From Marinobacterium rhizophilum DSM 18822 (GTDB lineage Bacteria; Pseudomonadota; Gammaproteobacteria; Pseudomonadales; Balneatricaceae), in assembly GCF_000378045.1 (NCBI RefSeq), contig NZ_KB899092.1:129236-193235 (forward strand): 64,000 nt of DNA, in the 5' to 3' direction. The notes beneath the pieces are model-generated. The model was not told the origin of the DNA. It made no database searches and was given only the letters and a program-made list of their open reading frames with translations. Made by a program: the position numbers and the translations under genes. Below, one piece after another: positions 38,390 to 48,880 of this stretch. Every line of letters begins with the position of its first letter. Position 1 is the stretch's first letter.

Positions 38390-40270
38390 TCAATTCGTAG
38401 TTTTCGGCGCTGGGCTTTGAGCCTCTGCGTTGCGAGCAGCCTGTTTCGCCGCCAGATTCTGTAAATAGCGGTCTATGTCGCCGGATTTGAGGGCCACCAG
38501 TGCCTGTTCCAGCTTCTTGTTGTGACGGTATATATAGAGTCCGCGCTCCAGTGCCTGCAGCGCCCCCTGATGATTTCCGTTGTGCACATAGGCGCCCGCC
38601 AGGTCGTAGAACAGCTGGATGTCGGGGGTCTGTTGCAGGTATTCATTGGCCCAGGCGATAAAAGCCGTGGAGCGCTGTTTGTCATTCAGGCTGTAACCGA
38701 TGAGCAGCGATTCCTTCATGATCAGGTAAGTGGCCTGGCTGGAGAAATACAGGTTGTTGATCGCCGGTTCAAGAAAGGCGGATTGCTGGCCGCGGCTTTT
38801 CATGTAGTTGACGATGCCGGCGTTGGCGAGCAGTGTTTGCAGCAAAAAGGTTGAACCCGCCGCGGGCATAATCAGCAGAAGGGCGGTACAGAGGCCGCGC
38901 GCGGCCTGTGACAGCTTGAGGCGAATGCTTGCCGGGCGCAGGCTAAAGGTCAGGTACAGCAGAAACAGCATCAAAAACCAGTGCGGCGACGATATGTAAA
39001 AGGGTAGCTCCACCTGCGTATGCAGCACGATGGGCAGCAACATGCCGGCGAGCAGCAGGCCGCGCTGCGAGCCCAGACGTACCAGCTGCCAGGCCACGGC
39101 GCCGGCACAGATCAGGATGCCGGCCACGGCGACAAGGCCACCCTCGACCAGCCAGAACAGCAGCTCGTTGTGCGGGTGGGAATAGCGCGGACCTATATCC
39201 AGCTCGGGGTGGCTGTCCTGAAACTTGCCGCGCTCCTCCTGCCACACCGACTGGAAGCTGCCCAGGCCATGGCCAAACAGCGGCGCATTGGCGATGGTAT
39301 CCAGCGATATTTCGTAGACTGAAAAGCGCACGTCTGCCTGGCCACCCTGCTGCAGTCGCTCGATCTTGCTGAGCGCGGATGTGGAGCCTTGCTCGACCTT
39401 GTCAGACAGCAGAAAACTGGCTCCCAGCAGCAATGATATGCCCAGTGCCGCGCTGATACGCCGATGCTGGCGCAGGAAGTGGCGCCGTCCGGCGAGTGCC
39501 AGCAGCAGGCCGAGAGTTCCGCCTAAAAGGCCCACCCGCGAGCCGGTCGACAGTAATACGCCGCTGCACAGTGCCAGGCCGCAGTAGGGCAGGATGCGTA
39601 TCAGCCAGCGCGCGCGCAGGGCGCCCGGCCGCGTTGCCAGAAAAATGGCGATGGGCAACGCTGTCGCCAGGAAGCTTGCCGTCAGGTTGACCTGCTGAAA
39701 AATCGCTATGGGCTGGCTGCTCTTGGCGATCGGTACTAGGGCGCTGAGAAAAGGCAGCTGTTGCAGCTGAACCCAGCCGATCAGCGCCTGCAGCATGATT
39801 CCGCACAAGACCAGTGTGAGAGCCATGTCCTGATGCTGGCGCCGTAGTCTGAACTGAAGCAGGGCGATAAAGAATGCAAAGCCGCCCATGACGTAACCGA
39901 GTCGCAGCAGCCATTCGGACGGGTTGCCCACGCCGGTGACAAAGCCGCTGATCAGCAGCCCTGCCGGTAGCGCGAAGAGTGCGAGCCCGTAACGGGGGAT
40001 TACCAGCTGCAGCCTGTGCAGTGCGAGCAGGAGGCCGGTAGCGGTTAGCAGTAGCGCAGCGATCCAGGTCGTCGCGTTATAGGGCAGATAGAGGCCCTCG
40101 CCGCCGAGATTTTGCTGGTAGTAGAGTGGGGCGGCCAGCGTGAGCAAACTGAACAGGCTGAAAAACAGTATCTGTGGGCGTTGCAGGGTTGGATCCCGTT
40201 CCAGTTTGAAGGTAAAAGCTGTCTGGCTCGTGTCTCTGTGTTTGCGCTTGGCGCGGGCGTTACGCGACAT
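38390..40270 (-). CDS. PglL/Wzy-like O-antigen ligase or polymerase family membrane protein
   Basis: 626-aa protein with about 12 membrane helices in the first 470 residues, then a soluble helical TPR-like tail. Visible family motifs: QQVNLTASFLA, HPHNELLFWLVEGG and HTQVELPF, as in PglL oligosaccharyltransferases and Wzy_C/WaaL enzymes that transfer lipid-linked glycans. The C-terminal half resembles PglL-type rather than WaaL. No pilin or glycan-synthesis genes lie beside it, so the acceptor is unknown. Confidence 0.8.
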   Translation of the reverse strand: MSRNARAKRKHRDTSQTAFTFKLERDPTLQRPQILFFSLFSLLTLAAPLYYQQNLGGEGLYLPYNATTWIAALLLTATGLLLALHRLQLVIPRYGLALFALPAGLLISGFVTGVGNPSEWLLRLGYVMGGFAFFIALLQFRLRRQHQDMALTLVLCGIMLQALIGWVQLQQLPFLSALVPIAKSSQPIAIFQQVNLTASFLATALPIAIFLATRPGALRARWLIRILPYCGLALCSGVLLSTGSRVGLLGGTLGLLLALAGRRHFLRQHRRISAALGISLLLGASFLLSDKVEQGSTSALSKIERLQQGGQADVRFSVYEISLDTIANAPLFGHGLGSFQSVWQEERGKFQDSHPELDIGPRYSHPHNELLFWLVEGGLVAVAGILICAGAVAWQLVRLGSQRGLLLAGMLLPIVLHTQVELPFYISSPHWFLMLFLLYLTFSLRPASIRLKLSQAARGLCTALLLIMPAAGSTFLLQTLLANAGIVNYMKSRGQQSAFLEPAINNLYFSSQATYLIMKESLLIGYSLNDKQRSTAFIAWANEYLQQTPDIQLFYDLAGAYVHNGNHQGALQALERGLYIYRHNKKLEQALVALKSGDIDRYLQNLAAKQAARNAEAQSPAPKTTN

Positions 40271-40352
40271 GGGGCTTTCCTTGCTTAATGGCTAGGTGAT
40301 GGTAACGCATTTCGTTATGCTGGTGGCACTGTGTTTGGTCAAAGGGTGAAGG

Positions 40353-41210
40353 ATGCATAAATCCTGGAGTTTGGATGTTAATGGTCGGCGCCTGGCGATT
40401 ATGGAGTGGGGCAATCCGACTGCACAGCCTGTGCTAGCCTTGCATGGCTGGCTCGATAATGCGGCTTCATTTATGCGCCTAGCCCCTCTGTTGCCCGATA
40501 TACGTCTGATTGCGATTGATCTGGCCGGGCATGGTGAATCGAGTCATCGGGCCGCCGGGTCGCCCTATTATATCTGGGATAATATTGCGGACGTTCTGGC
40601 TGTTGCGGACCAGCTTCTGCTGAGGCGGTTTAGCCTGTTGGGGCATTCTATGGGCGCAGGTGTTGCCGTGCTGCTGGCGGCCTGTATGCCGGAACGGGTA
40701 GCCCGATTGTTTCTGATAGAAGGTCTGGCGCCACTGGTGTATGAGGCCGAATCCCTGCCTGAGTTGATGGCGCAGGCACTGATCAAGCACCGGCGTATGG
40801 AACGGCGGACCCTGCGGCCCTACAAAACCTTTGAGCAGGCCGTCGAGGCGCGTATGAATGGCCGCTGGCCGGTGTGTCCAGAGGCTGCCCGCTGGCTGGT
40901 GGAACGAGGGCTTGAACGCTGCGCCGGCGGCTGGCGCTGGCGCAGCGACCCTGCACTGTTGCTGCCCTCGGTAGTGCGCCTCAGTGAAGCCCAGGTCGAA
41001 GCCTTCCTTGTGCGGGTAAAGGCGCCGGTGGAGCTGATATTGGGCAACGAGGGAATCGATTCAGCGCGCATGCGTCGCTTGCTGCCGTTGCTCGTCGATG
41101 CGCGCGAGCATGTGCTGGTCGGTAATCACCACCTGCATCTGGAGGCAGGCGCCGCGGCAGAGATTGCTACACTCATAATCAACAGCTTGCATGATTCGTG
41201 CTGCCATTGA
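40353..41210 (+). CDS. Alpha/beta hydrolase (serine hydrolase-like)
   Basis: 285-aa alpha/beta hydrolase: ALHGWLDNAASF (oxyanion region), DLAGHGES, nucleophile elbow GHSMGAG, and late NHHLHLE with the probable catalytic His. The layout matches serine hydrolase-like/SERHL and esterase families. Substrate unknown. Divergent from the ligase gene. The gap to the next gene (41211-41397) shows no clear element. Confidence 0.85.
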   Translation: MHKSWSLDVNGRRLAIMEWGNPTAQPVLALHGWLDNAASFMRLAPLLPDIRLIAIDLAGHGESSHRAAGSPYYIWDNIADVLAVADQLLLRRFSLLGHSMGAGVAVLLAACMPERVARLFLIEGLAPLVYEAESLPELMAQALIKHRRMERRTLRPYKTFEQAVEARMNGRWPVCPEAARWLVERGLERCAGGWRWRSDPALLLPSVVRLSEAQVEAFLVRVKAPVELILGNEGIDSARMRRLLPLLVDAREHVLVGNHHLHLEAGAAAEIATLIINSLHDSCCH

Positions 41211-41397
41211 GCGGGCGTACGGATTCGATATAAGGTGTGGCAGGGTCGTGGTTCAGGCGCTGCCGGTGGAATGTTAAGGCAACGTCTGATGCGAAGTTGT
41301 TGTCTTTGCTGCTTCAGTGCCGCGGGGCCTGGGGCAAACAGGGTACTGCGATCTGCGTGGTAACCGGTCTGTATGATCAATTGAATGGAGTCTGACC

Positions 41398-42252
41398 GTG
41401 CTGAGAAAAACCTGTTTGATGTTGGCCGGCTTGCTGGTGTCCTGTGCCGTGATGGCTGAGCCCGATGTAGAGGGGTCAGCTGACTATGGCTTGCTCAAGC
41501 GATTCCCGCTGTCCTGGATAGAAGGCTACCAGCAGGGGCCGACGCCAGAATACCTGCTGATGCTGTCCGAACTCAAAAAGGCCAATAACATCGTGGTGGC
41601 CGACAAACGCAAAGCCCTCGATGGAAAATTGACCCGTATCACGTACCGTATTCCCGATTCGCACCAGCCCGCAGATGCTTTCGAGTATTATCGTTCACAG
41701 CTGGCGGCGCTTGACGCAGAGGTGCTGTTCCAGTGCAGTGGCCGGGATTGTGGCAGCAGTCACTACTGGGCCAACGATTTCTTTGGTATTGCGCAGCTCT
41801 ATGGCCTCGATCGTACCCAATTCTATATGGCGGCGCGCCTGGGGTCTGACTACCTGGCGCTTTATACCGTCCAGCGGGGTAACCGGCGCGTATATCTGCA
41901 GCTTGACGTGATATCTGTTGCCGGTGGCAGTGCGCTGGTGCAGGAACTCAGGGTAGCGGGCTTTACAAAGATGGCACTCGATCCGAGCGCGCCCATGGAT
42001 GTGGTCGATCCGATTGTGCAGCTGCTGGCGGAATTCGAGCCGCAGGAGGTATTCTGGCTCGTGGTGCATCAGCAAGGAAACCCGGTAGAAGATGCGCTGG
42101 TACAGTCTGGCACCTTGGCAAAACAGATCGAAACGGGTGTGCGCGGCGCGGGTTTTGAAAATGTGCAGGCTTTTGGGGTCGGGCCGCTAGTGCCCAGCGT
42201 GCTGAAAGACAAGGCGGGGGCGCTGGTCGTGATTCGACCTGCGTTACCATGA
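41398..42252 (+). CDS. DUF4892 secreted protein
   Basis: 284-aa protein with a signal peptide (about 1-21, cleavage after VMA) and a mature domain containing SDYGLLKRFPLSWIEGY-like and CSGRDCGSSHYWAN segments, matching the DUF4892 family. The two close Cys may form a disulfide. GTG start with GGAG upstream. It overlaps the patatin gene by 4 bp, indicating coupling. Function unknown. Confidence 0.8.
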   Translation: MLRKTCLMLAGLLVSCAVMAEPDVEGSADYGLLKRFPLSWIEGYQQGPTPEYLLMLSELKKANNIVVADKRKALDGKLTRITYRIPDSHQPADAFEYYRSQLAALDAEVLFQCSGRDCGSSHYWANDFFGIAQLYGLDRTQFYMAARLGSDYLALYTVQRGNRRVYLQLDVISVAGGSALVQELRVAGFTKMALDPSAPMDVVDPIVQLLAEFEPQEVFWLVVHQQGNPVEDALVQSGTLAKQIETGVRGAGFENVQAFGVGPLVPSVLKDKAGALVVIRPALP

Positions 42253-43160
42253 TGACGCGCAAAGTGACCGTGTCTCTGGCGCTTGGCAGCGGGGGCGCGC
42301 GGGGCTATGCCCATATCGGTGTGATCGAAGAGCTGGTACGCCGCGGTTATCATATTAAGGCCATTGCCGGAAGCTCGATGGGGGCGCTGGTGGGGGGAAT
42401 GTATGCGGCAGGTGAGCTGGATGCCTACCGCGAGTGGGTCTCTGGCCTTAAACGGATCGATATACTGCGCCTGATGGACGTTACCTTCAGTCGAGGTGCC
42501 ATTCGAGGCGATCGTGTGTTTGCAAAGCTGCGAGAACTGGCGGGAGACCCCGATATCGAAAGTCTGCCGTTGAGCTTCACGGCGGTGGCCACCGATCTGT
42601 CGCACCAGAAGGAGGTCTGGTTCCAGAAGGGGTCGCTGATGAGCGCTATTCGCGCGTCGGCGGCGGTACCTGGTTTTTTCACTCCGGTGGTGACGAAAGA
42701 TAACCGTGTGCTGGTGGATGGTGGCGTGCTTAATCCGCTGCCCATTGTGCCAACGGTAGCGGCCCACGCCGACATCATTGTGGCGGTGGACCTGAATGCC
42801 AGCCGCTACCGTTTGCCGGTGGTGGATATGCCCCAGAATGCCTTTTTGGATAGTAGCGGGCTTGATGATGACAGCCCGCCCAGTGCCTGGGATGCCGGGA
42901 CTGTTAATGGTGCGGCGCTTAAAGAGCGCTTTGGTGGTCGACTGGATATTCTGCTCAGCTCGGTGGAGGTGATGCAGAGTTCGTTAAGCGAATACAAAAT
43001 TGCCGGCTATCCGCCCGATCTGAACATTACCATTCCCAAGGAAGCGTGCAGCTTCTATGAATTTCACCGCGCCGAGGAGCTGATCGAGGTGGGTCGCCTG
43101 ATCGCCCGTGAACGGCTGTCGGCCATGGAAGAGGGGCGTCTGGAATTACCCCCGGGCTAA
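42249..43160 (+). CDS. Patatin-like phospholipase, RssA type
   Basis: 303-aa patatin. Oxyanion GSGGARG (13-19), nucleophile Ser43 in GSSMG, and catalytic Asp157 in VDGG. The length and the N terminus match the RssA/YchK group of bacterial patatins, cytosolic or membrane-associated acyl hydrolases of uncertain substrate. Translationally coupled to the DUF4892 gene by ATGA overlap. Confidence 0.9.
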   Translation: MMTRKVTVSLALGSGGARGYAHIGVIEELVRRGYHIKAIAGSSMGALVGGMYAAGELDAYREWVSGLKRIDILRLMDVTFSRGAIRGDRVFAKLRELAGDPDIESLPLSFTAVATDLSHQKEVWFQKGSLMSAIRASAAVPGFFTPVVTKDNRVLVDGGVLNPLPIVPTVAAHADIIVAVDLNASRYRLPVVDMPQNAFLDSSGLDDDSPPSAWDAGTVNGAALKERFGGRLDILLSSVEVMQSSLSEYKIAGYPPDLNITIPKEACSFYEFHRAEELIEVGRLIARERLSAMEEGRLELPPG

Positions 43161-43199
43161 CATTTGTTTGTACTGCAGCAGCCGGGGGCGGTGAGTAAT

Positions 43200-43742
43200 T
43201 CAGCCGCGAATCAGTGCCATGAATTCGTTGCGTGTGGCGAGGTTTTCGCGAAAAGAGCCCAGCATCATTGACGTTTTCATGATCGCGTTTTGTTTTTCGA
43301 TACCGCGCATCATCATGCACATGTGCTGGGCCTCGATCACCACGCCGACTCCGGCGGCATGTGTTACCTGCATAATCGCTTCGGCAATCTGTTTGGTCAT
43401 GTTTTCCTGAATTTGCAGCCGGCGTGCAAACATGTCGACAATGCGGCCAATTTTGGACAGTCCGATGACGCTGCCCTGGGGGATATAGGCCACGTGGGCC
43501 TTGCCGACAAAAGGCAGCAGGTGGTGCTCGCACATGGAGTAGAGTTCGATATCCTTTACCAGCACCATCTCACTGTTATCCGATGGGAACAGCGCGCCAT
43601 TGACGACGCCCTCCAGGGTTTGTGTGTAGCCGCGGGTAAGAAATTTCATGGCTTTCGCCGCTCGCGCGGGCGTGTCTCTCAGGCCCTCGCGGCTGGCATC
43701 TTCCCCGAGCGCCTCAATAATCCGCGTGTATTCATGTTCCAT
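43200..43742 (-). CDS. folE: GTP cyclohydrolase I FolE
   Basis: 180-aa type I GTP cyclohydrolase, first step of folate synthesis. Zinc ligands Cys71 and His74 (MCEHHLLPF) and Cys142 (QHMCMMMRG) are present, so it is the zinc-dependent form. The catalytic region [17 protein letters not shown] is intact. It follows smrB on the minus strand by 44 bp. Confidence 0.95.
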   Translation of the reverse strand: MEHEYTRIIEALGEDASREGLRDTPARAAKAMKFLTRGYTQTLEGVVNGALFPSDNSEMVLVKDIELYSMCEHHLLPFVGKAHVAYIPQGSVIGLSKIGRIVDMFARRLQIQENMTKQIAEAIMQVTHAAGVGVVIEAQHMCMMMRGIEKQNAIMKTSMMLGSFRENLATRNEFMALIRG

Positions 43743-43786
43743 GGTCTGTCCCCGGGATCAAAAGAATCGGTTGCTGTTATCAGCTA

Positions 43787-44359
43787 TCAGGGTAAACCAC
43801 TTTTGCCGCTCTTGCGCTTAAGCAGGACATAGAGGGCGCCGGTGCCGCCGTCCTTGGGTTGGGCTGAGCAGAACGCCATGACGCCGTGTAGCTGGCGCAG
43901 CCAGTCATTGACCCGTGACTTCAGGACCGGGTAGGAACCGGCCTGAGAATAGGCCTTGCCGTGGACCACAAGGACGACGCGCGCCTGTTGGCGCAAGCCG
44001 TCAGCAATGAAGCGGCACAGCTCATCCCGTGCCTGATCTACGGTCATGCCATGCAGGTCGAGCCCCTGTTCCCAGGGAATGTGGCCTTTGCGCAGGCGTT
44101 TCATCAGCCCGAGCTGAATACCGGGCGCCGCGAACAGCAGTTCTTCACAGGACTCGACGATCTCGGCGGCTTCGCTGGAGAGTCCGTCGATAACCTGGCG
44201 TGTTTCGCGGGTCGCGGCGGCGCGTTTGTAGTCCAGGTTTTGCCGATCGCTAACCCGGGGACCGACATCGGCGCGGTCGTGCCGGTGGCGATCCACGTCC
44301 TGCATCAGGTTTTCAAACGAAATCGCTGCATCATCAGCGGGCAGCTTGTGGTCCGACAT
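43787..44359 (-). CDS. smrB: Smr-domain endonuclease SmrB
   Basis: 190-aa protein with a poorly conserved N-terminal region (1-95) and a Smr domain (about 97-185) with LDLHGMT and VVHGKAYS. It lies divergent to prmB and upstream of aroC, the same order as E. coli smrB-prmB-aroC. There SmrB cuts mRNA at collided ribosomes, and that role is inferred here from family and synteny. Confidence 0.85.
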   Translation of the reverse strand: MSDHKLPADDAAISFENLMQDVDRHRHDRADVGPRVSDRQNLDYKRAAATRETRQVIDGLSSEAAEIVESCEELLFAAPGIQLGLMKRLRKGHIPWEQGLDLHGMTVDQARDELCRFIADGLRQQARVVLVVHGKAYSQAGSYPVLKSRVNDWLRQLHGVMAFCSAQPKDGGTGALYVLLKRKSGKSGLP

Positions 44360-44477
44360 GGCGTCACTTCAATATTTTCATTAACATAGGCGCCTTTGGA
44401 GCACCGCTGCGGATTTGGGTTCGTAGCGTTGTGGTCGCTAATGTGCGGCACAAACTCCCCTTATTATCGGTTTTGGA

Positions 44478-45392
44478 ATGAGCATCGATCAAGAACAGGT
44501 TGTAAATGAGCTGTATACGATACGTGATTTTGTCCGCTGGAGTCTGAGTCAGTTCAGTCGCGAGCAGGTATTTTTCGGTCACGGAACTGATAATGCCTGG
44601 GATGAGGCCGTGCAGCTGGTATTGGGTGCTGTGGATCTGCCCTGGGATAGCAACCCGGCCATCATGGATGCGCGCCTGACCTTTGGCGAGCGCAAGCGCG
44701 TGGTGGAGTTTCTGCGGCTGCGGGTCGAAGAGCGCAAGCCCCTGCCATACGTTATCGGTGAGGCCTGGTACCTGGGTATGCCCTTTTATGTCAATGAACA
44801 GGTGTTGATTCCGCGTTCGCCCATTGCAGAATTGGTGCAGGCGCGCTTTTTGCCCTGGCTGCGTCCGGGCCCGGTTGGGCGGATTCTCGACCTGTGTGCC
44901 GGCAGTGGCTGCATTGGTATCGGGTGTGCGGATGTCTTCGAAGAAGCTGAAGTTGATCTGGTGGATGTCTCTGTCGGGGCGCTGGAAGTGGCTGCGCGTA
45001 ACGTGAATCGTTATGACCTTCAGGAGCGGGTTCATGTCATTCAGAGCGACCTGTTCAGTGCGCTGCAGGGCCGTTGCTATGATTTGATCGTCAGTAATCC
45101 GCCGTATGTGGATGCGGCTGACTATGCGTCCATGCCGGCCGAATTCCGGCATGAGCCTGAACTGGCGCTGACATCGGGTGAAGACGGTCTGGATCTTACC
45201 CGCAATATATTGCGTCAGGCCTGTGATTTCCTGCACGAAGATGGCCTGCTGGTGGTTGAGGTCGGTAACAGCGAGGTGCACCTGATGGAGCAGTTCCCGC
45301 AGGTGCCCTTTATTTGGGTTGAGCTGGAGCATGGGAACGGTGTCTTTGCGATCACTGCCAGGGACCTGCGTGAGTACCGCGACCTGTTCTGA
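44478..45392 (+). CDS. prmB: Ribosomal protein L3 N5-glutamine methyltransferase PrmB
   Basis: 304-aa SAM-dependent methyltransferase: N-terminal helical domain (1-120), SAM motif ILDLCAGSGCIGIG (about 136-149) and catalytic NPPY (207-210). It methylates a glutamine of ribosomal protein L3. The adjacent aroC and divergent smrB support PrmB over PrmC. Confidence 0.93.
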   Translation: MSIDQEQVVNELYTIRDFVRWSLSQFSREQVFFGHGTDNAWDEAVQLVLGAVDLPWDSNPAIMDARLTFGERKRVVEFLRLRVEERKPLPYVIGEAWYLGMPFYVNEQVLIPRSPIAELVQARFLPWLRPGPVGRILDLCAGSGCIGIGCADVFEEAEVDLVDVSVGALEVAARNVNRYDLQERVHVIQSDLFSALQGRCYDLIVSNPPYVDAADYASMPAEFRHEPELALTSGEDGLDLTRNILRQACDFLHEDGLLVVEVGNSEVHLMEQFPQVPFIWVELEHGNGVFAITARDLREYRDLF

Positions 45393-45507
45393 GTTCACAG
45401 GCTGCTGGGGTTCGGGGTGCGTTTAATTTTTCACCAGATGTTGCTGCGATTACCGCTCGAGTATCGGTAATCCATGCAGCAGCAGGGTGCTGTGACAGGA
45501 ATACATC

Positions 45508-46599
45508 ATGTCTGGAAATAGTTTCGGTAAGCTGTTTACGGTGTCCACCTTCGGCGAGAGCCATGGTCCGGCGCTGGGGTGTGTGGTGGACGGCTGCCCG
45601 CCGGGAATCGAGTTGTGTGAAGCGGATTTGCAAGGGGACCTGGATCGGCGCAAGCCGGGCACGTCACGCCACACGACCCAGCGGCGCGAGCCCGATCAGG
45701 TGCGGATTCTGTCCGGTGTGTTCGAGGGGCGTACGACCGGTACGCCGATTGGACTGCTGATCGAAAACACGGATCAGCGCTCCAAGGACTACTCCAATAT
45801 CGCCGATACCTTTCGTCCGGCCCATGCCGATTATGTTTACAGTCACAAGTATGGTTTTCGCGACTACCGTGGCGGCGGTCGGTCCTCTGCGCGGGAAACA
45901 GCCATGCGCGTGGCGGCCGGTGGCATAGCGCGCAAGTTTCTTGCCAGCAAGGGTATTGAGGTCTGCGGCTACCTGAGCCAGCTGGGTCCGATCCGTATCG
46001 ATGAACAGCGCTTTGACTGGGCCGAGGTTGCCCGCAACCCGTTCTTCAGCCCGGATGCAGAAGCCGCCGCGCGCATGGAAGTCTATATGGATGAACTGCG
46101 CAAGGAAGGTAATTCCATCGGCGCCCGCATTTCCGTAGTCGCACGCAATGTACCGGTGGGGCTTGGCGAACCGATCTTTGATCGCCTGGACGCGGACCTG
46201 GCCCATGCGCTCATGAGCATCAATGCGGTCAAGGGCGTCGAGATCGGTGATGGCTTTGCCGTAATCGAGCAGAAAGGTACCGAGCATCGGGATGAAATGA
46301 CCCCCGAGGGTTTTCTGTCCAACCATGCCGGCGGGGTGCTGGGCGGGATCTCTACCGGGCAGGACATTATTGCCCATATCGCGCTCAAGCCCACCTCCAG
46401 CCTGCGCCTGCCAGGGCGCAGCATCAATGCCCAGGGCGAGTCAATTGAGGTCGTTACCAAGGGGCGGCACGATCCCTGTGTCGGTATTCGGGCGACACCC
46501 ATCGCAGAGGCCATGATGGCCATCGTGCTGATGGATCATTACCTGCGCAACCGGGGCCAGAATGCCGATGTCACGACGACCGTGCCGGTTTTGAGGTAA
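45508..46599 (+). CDS. aroC: Chorismate synthase
   Basis: 363-aa enzyme for the last step of the shikimate pathway, FMN-dependent. Family signatures: [18 protein letters not shown] near the start, [14 protein letters not shown], and a late [14 protein letters not shown]. Length is normal. It follows prmB by 115 bp; no clear promoter is seen between them. Confidence 0.97.
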   Translation: MSGNSFGKLFTVSTFGESHGPALGCVVDGCPPGIELCEADLQGDLDRRKPGTSRHTTQRREPDQVRILSGVFEGRTTGTPIGLLIENTDQRSKDYSNIADTFRPAHADYVYSHKYGFRDYRGGGRSSARETAMRVAAGGIARKFLASKGIEVCGYLSQLGPIRIDEQRFDWAEVARNPFFSPDAEAAARMEVYMDELRKEGNSIGARISVVARNVPVGLGEPIFDRLDADLAHALMSINAVKGVEIGDGFAVIEQKGTEHRDEMTPEGFLSNHAGGVLGGISTGQDIIAHIALKPTSSLRLPGRSINAQGESIEVVTKGRHDPCVGIRATPIAEAMMAIVLMDHYLRNRGQNADVTTTVPVLR

Positions 46600-46692
46600 A
46601 GTGCACCGCGCCAGCATCTGCCTGGCACGGTGTAAGAGTAAGCGGCCGCCGCTGGCGGTCACAGCAATCGTATTTAAGGGTTTTACAACGAG

Positions 46693-47547
46693 ATGACTTC
46701 GAACTACTCCGAAAAACTGTATGACGGTTATGGCCAGAGCTTTGAGATCGATGAAGTGCTGTTTGAGCAGCAGACCGACTCCTGGCACCTGATCATTTTC
46801 CGTAACAAGAAATTCGGGACCGTGATGGCGCTGGACGGCATCATTCAGACCACCGAGAAGGACGAGTTCGTCTATCACGAGATGCTGACCCATGTGCCGC
46901 TGTTTGCCCATGGCGCTGCCAAGCGTGTGCTGATTATCGGTGGCGGCGATGGCGGTATTCTGCGTGAAGTGCTGAAACACCCGGAGGTTGAGCATGTGAC
47001 GCAGGTTGAGATCGACCAGGCCGTGATCGACATGTGCAAGACTTATCTGCCGAACCATTCCCAGGGGGCCTTTGACGATCCGCGTGCCAATATCGTCATC
47101 GCCGACGGTATCGAGTATGTGCAGCAGACCGATGAGAAGTTCGATGTCATCATTTCCGACTGCACCGACCCGGTTGGGCCTGGTGAAGTACTGTTTTCCA
47201 GTGCTTTCTACGAAGGTTGCAAGCGCTGCCTGAACGACGGCGGCGTTTTCGTGGCGCAGAACGGTGTGGCCTTTATGCAGGTGGATGAAGTGCTGACGAC
47301 CCGTCGTCGCCTGAGCCCCTATTTCAAGGATCAGACCTTTTACTGTGCGGCCGTGCCCACCTACATCGGTGGCAACATGACGCTGGCCTGGGGATCGGAT
47401 GACGCCGCCCTGGCGGCGCAGCCGCTAGCGCTGATCGAGCAGCGTTTTGCGGCATCCGGTATCAAGACGCGTTATTACAATCCGGCCATGCATTGCGGCA
47501 GCTTTGCGCTGCCACAGTTTGTGGTCGATGCCCTCAAGGACGCCTGA
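46693..47547 (+). CDS. speE: Spermidine synthase
   Basis: 284-aa aminopropyltransferase: N-terminal beta domain ([22 protein letters not shown]), SAM-like binding motif [13 protein letters not shown], and the catalytic [10 protein letters not shown]. It makes spermidine from putrescine and decarboxylated SAM. No speD is next to it. Confidence 0.95.
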   Translation: MTSNYSEKLYDGYGQSFEIDEVLFEQQTDSWHLIIFRNKKFGTVMALDGIIQTTEKDEFVYHEMLTHVPLFAHGAAKRVLIIGGGDGGILREVLKHPEVEHVTQVEIDQAVIDMCKTYLPNHSQGAFDDPRANIVIADGIEYVQQTDEKFDVIISDCTDPVGPGEVLFSSAFYEGCKRCLNDGGVFVAQNGVAFMQVDEVLTTRRRLSPYFKDQTFYCAAVPTYIGGNMTLAWGSDDAALAAQPLALIEQRFAASGIKTRYYNPAMHCGSFALPQFVVDALKDA

Positions 47548-47652
47548 TCACACTGGTGGCTGTGAGTCCCGCCCAGTAGCGGGCTCGCAGCTGCGTGCTT
47601 GTCTGGTTTTTCTCGTGGGTTGTTGTGCTCTCTTCCTGCAGGTCCGGCGCTG

Positions 47653-48819
47653 ATGTCCGAGCCCATTCCTTACCGGCCCCTGTCCGGATTCTATTTTTTC
47701 TATTTTGCGCTCCTGGGCACCATCGTGCCCTATTGGCCGCTGTACCTTAAAAGCCTCGAGTTTGATGCCCGTACCATCGGAATGCTGATGGCGATTGTGC
47801 AGGCTTCACGCATTATTGCGCCCAATATCTGGGGGTGGGCGGCGGATCGCACCGGGCGGCGTATCGAGATTGTGCGCTTTGGCAGTGGCATGACCGCGCT
47901 GGTATTCCTGGCGATCTTCTGGCAGGACAGCGCTGCAGGTATTGCATGGGTGATGCTGGCATTTTCATTTTTCTGGAATGCTGTGCTGCCGCAGTTCGAG
48001 GTGATTGCCCTGCGCCATCTTGGCGCGCAGCGTGCCCGCTACAGTTTGCTGCGGCTATGGGGGTCGGTCGGCTTTGTGCTGACGGTGGTCGTGCTGGGCT
48101 GGCTGCTCGATATTATCGGCGTACGCTGGGTGCCCTGGATCATGGCGGGCCTGATGGTGCTCATCTGGTGCACCAGTCTGCTGGTGGGCAGTCCCGCGTC
48201 CAGCCCGCGGGCGTCAAGCAGCGCTGACAGCTTTCTGCGCACCCTGCGCCGTCCCCAGATTATGGCATTTTACGCAATCGTGTTTCTTGTGCAGTTTGGT
48301 CACGGACCGTATTACGCCTTTTACAGTTTGCTGCTGGAGAGTCTGGATTACAGCCGTGGTCAGATAGGGCTGCTGTGGGCGCTGGGCGTGATTGCCGAGA
48401 TTCTGGTGTTTGCCTGCATGCACCGTTTGATCGGTCGTTTTGGCATTCGTTACCTGATGCTGGTCAGTCTCTGGCTCTGTGTGCTGCGCTGGCTATTGAT
48501 TGCCTGGGTGCCTGGACACCTGCCGCTCATGTTGCTGGCCCAGGTGCTGCACGCGGCGACCTTTGGTTGCCTCCATGCGCTGGGCATTGGTTTGGTGCAG
48601 CAATACTTCTCCGAACGCTTCCAGGGGCAGGGGCAGGCGCTATTGTCGAGCTTGGGGTTCGGTGCGGGCGGCGCCTGCGGTGCGCTGACAGCCGGTTTAC
48701 TGTGGGATGCACAGGGATCTGCAATGGCTTTCACGGCCGCAGCTGCAGCAAGTGCGGTGGCGATCATGCTGGCATTAATCTGGATTCGGCCGGAAAAACT
48801 GCAGCAAAATGAGCGTTAG
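47653..48819 (+). CDS. MFS transporter, HcaT/MFS_1-like
   Basis: 388-aa membrane protein with about 12 helices. Begins SGFYFFYFALLGTIVPYWPLYL, typical of the MFS_1-like (phenylpropionate permease, HcaT) group, with the loop motif GWAADRTGRR between helices 2 and 3. Start at 47653 aligns with the family; an upstream ATG at 47599 adds residues without support. Substrate not readable. Confidence 0.85.
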   Translation: MSEPIPYRPLSGFYFFYFALLGTIVPYWPLYLKSLEFDARTIGMLMAIVQASRIIAPNIWGWAADRTGRRIEIVRFGSGMTALVFLAIFWQDSAAGIAWVMLAFSFFWNAVLPQFEVIALRHLGAQRARYSLLRLWGSVGFVLTVVVLGWLLDIIGVRWVPWIMAGLMVLIWCTSLLVGSPASSPRASSSADSFLRTLRRPQIMAFYAIVFLVQFGHGPYYAFYSLLLESLDYSRGQIGLLWALGVIAEILVFACMHRLIGRFGIRYLMLVSLWLCVLRWLLIAWVPGHLPLMLLAQVLHAATFGCLHALGIGLVQQYFSERFQGQGQALLSSLGFGAGGACGALTAGLLWDAQGSAMAFTAAAAASAVAIMLALIWIRPEKLQQNER

Positions 48820-48821
48820 AT

Positions 48822-48849
48822 TTGTATTGCAGTGCAGTTATACTATAAA
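48822..48849 (+). promoter_or_regulatory. Candidate promoter of the DUF6489-phaR unit
   Basis: TTGTAT (48822-48827), a 16-bp spacer and TATAAA (48844-48849), starting just after the MFS stop and 31 bp before the DUF6489 ATG. The -10 is good, the -35 weak. Confidence 0.35.
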
Positions 48850-48880
48850 TTCAGCTTGGTCAATCGATGTCGGGGGCGGT

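Noticed and set aside
44364-45398. 344-codon open frame antisense to prmB
   Set aside because: prmB has all methyltransferase motifs; the antisense product shows none.
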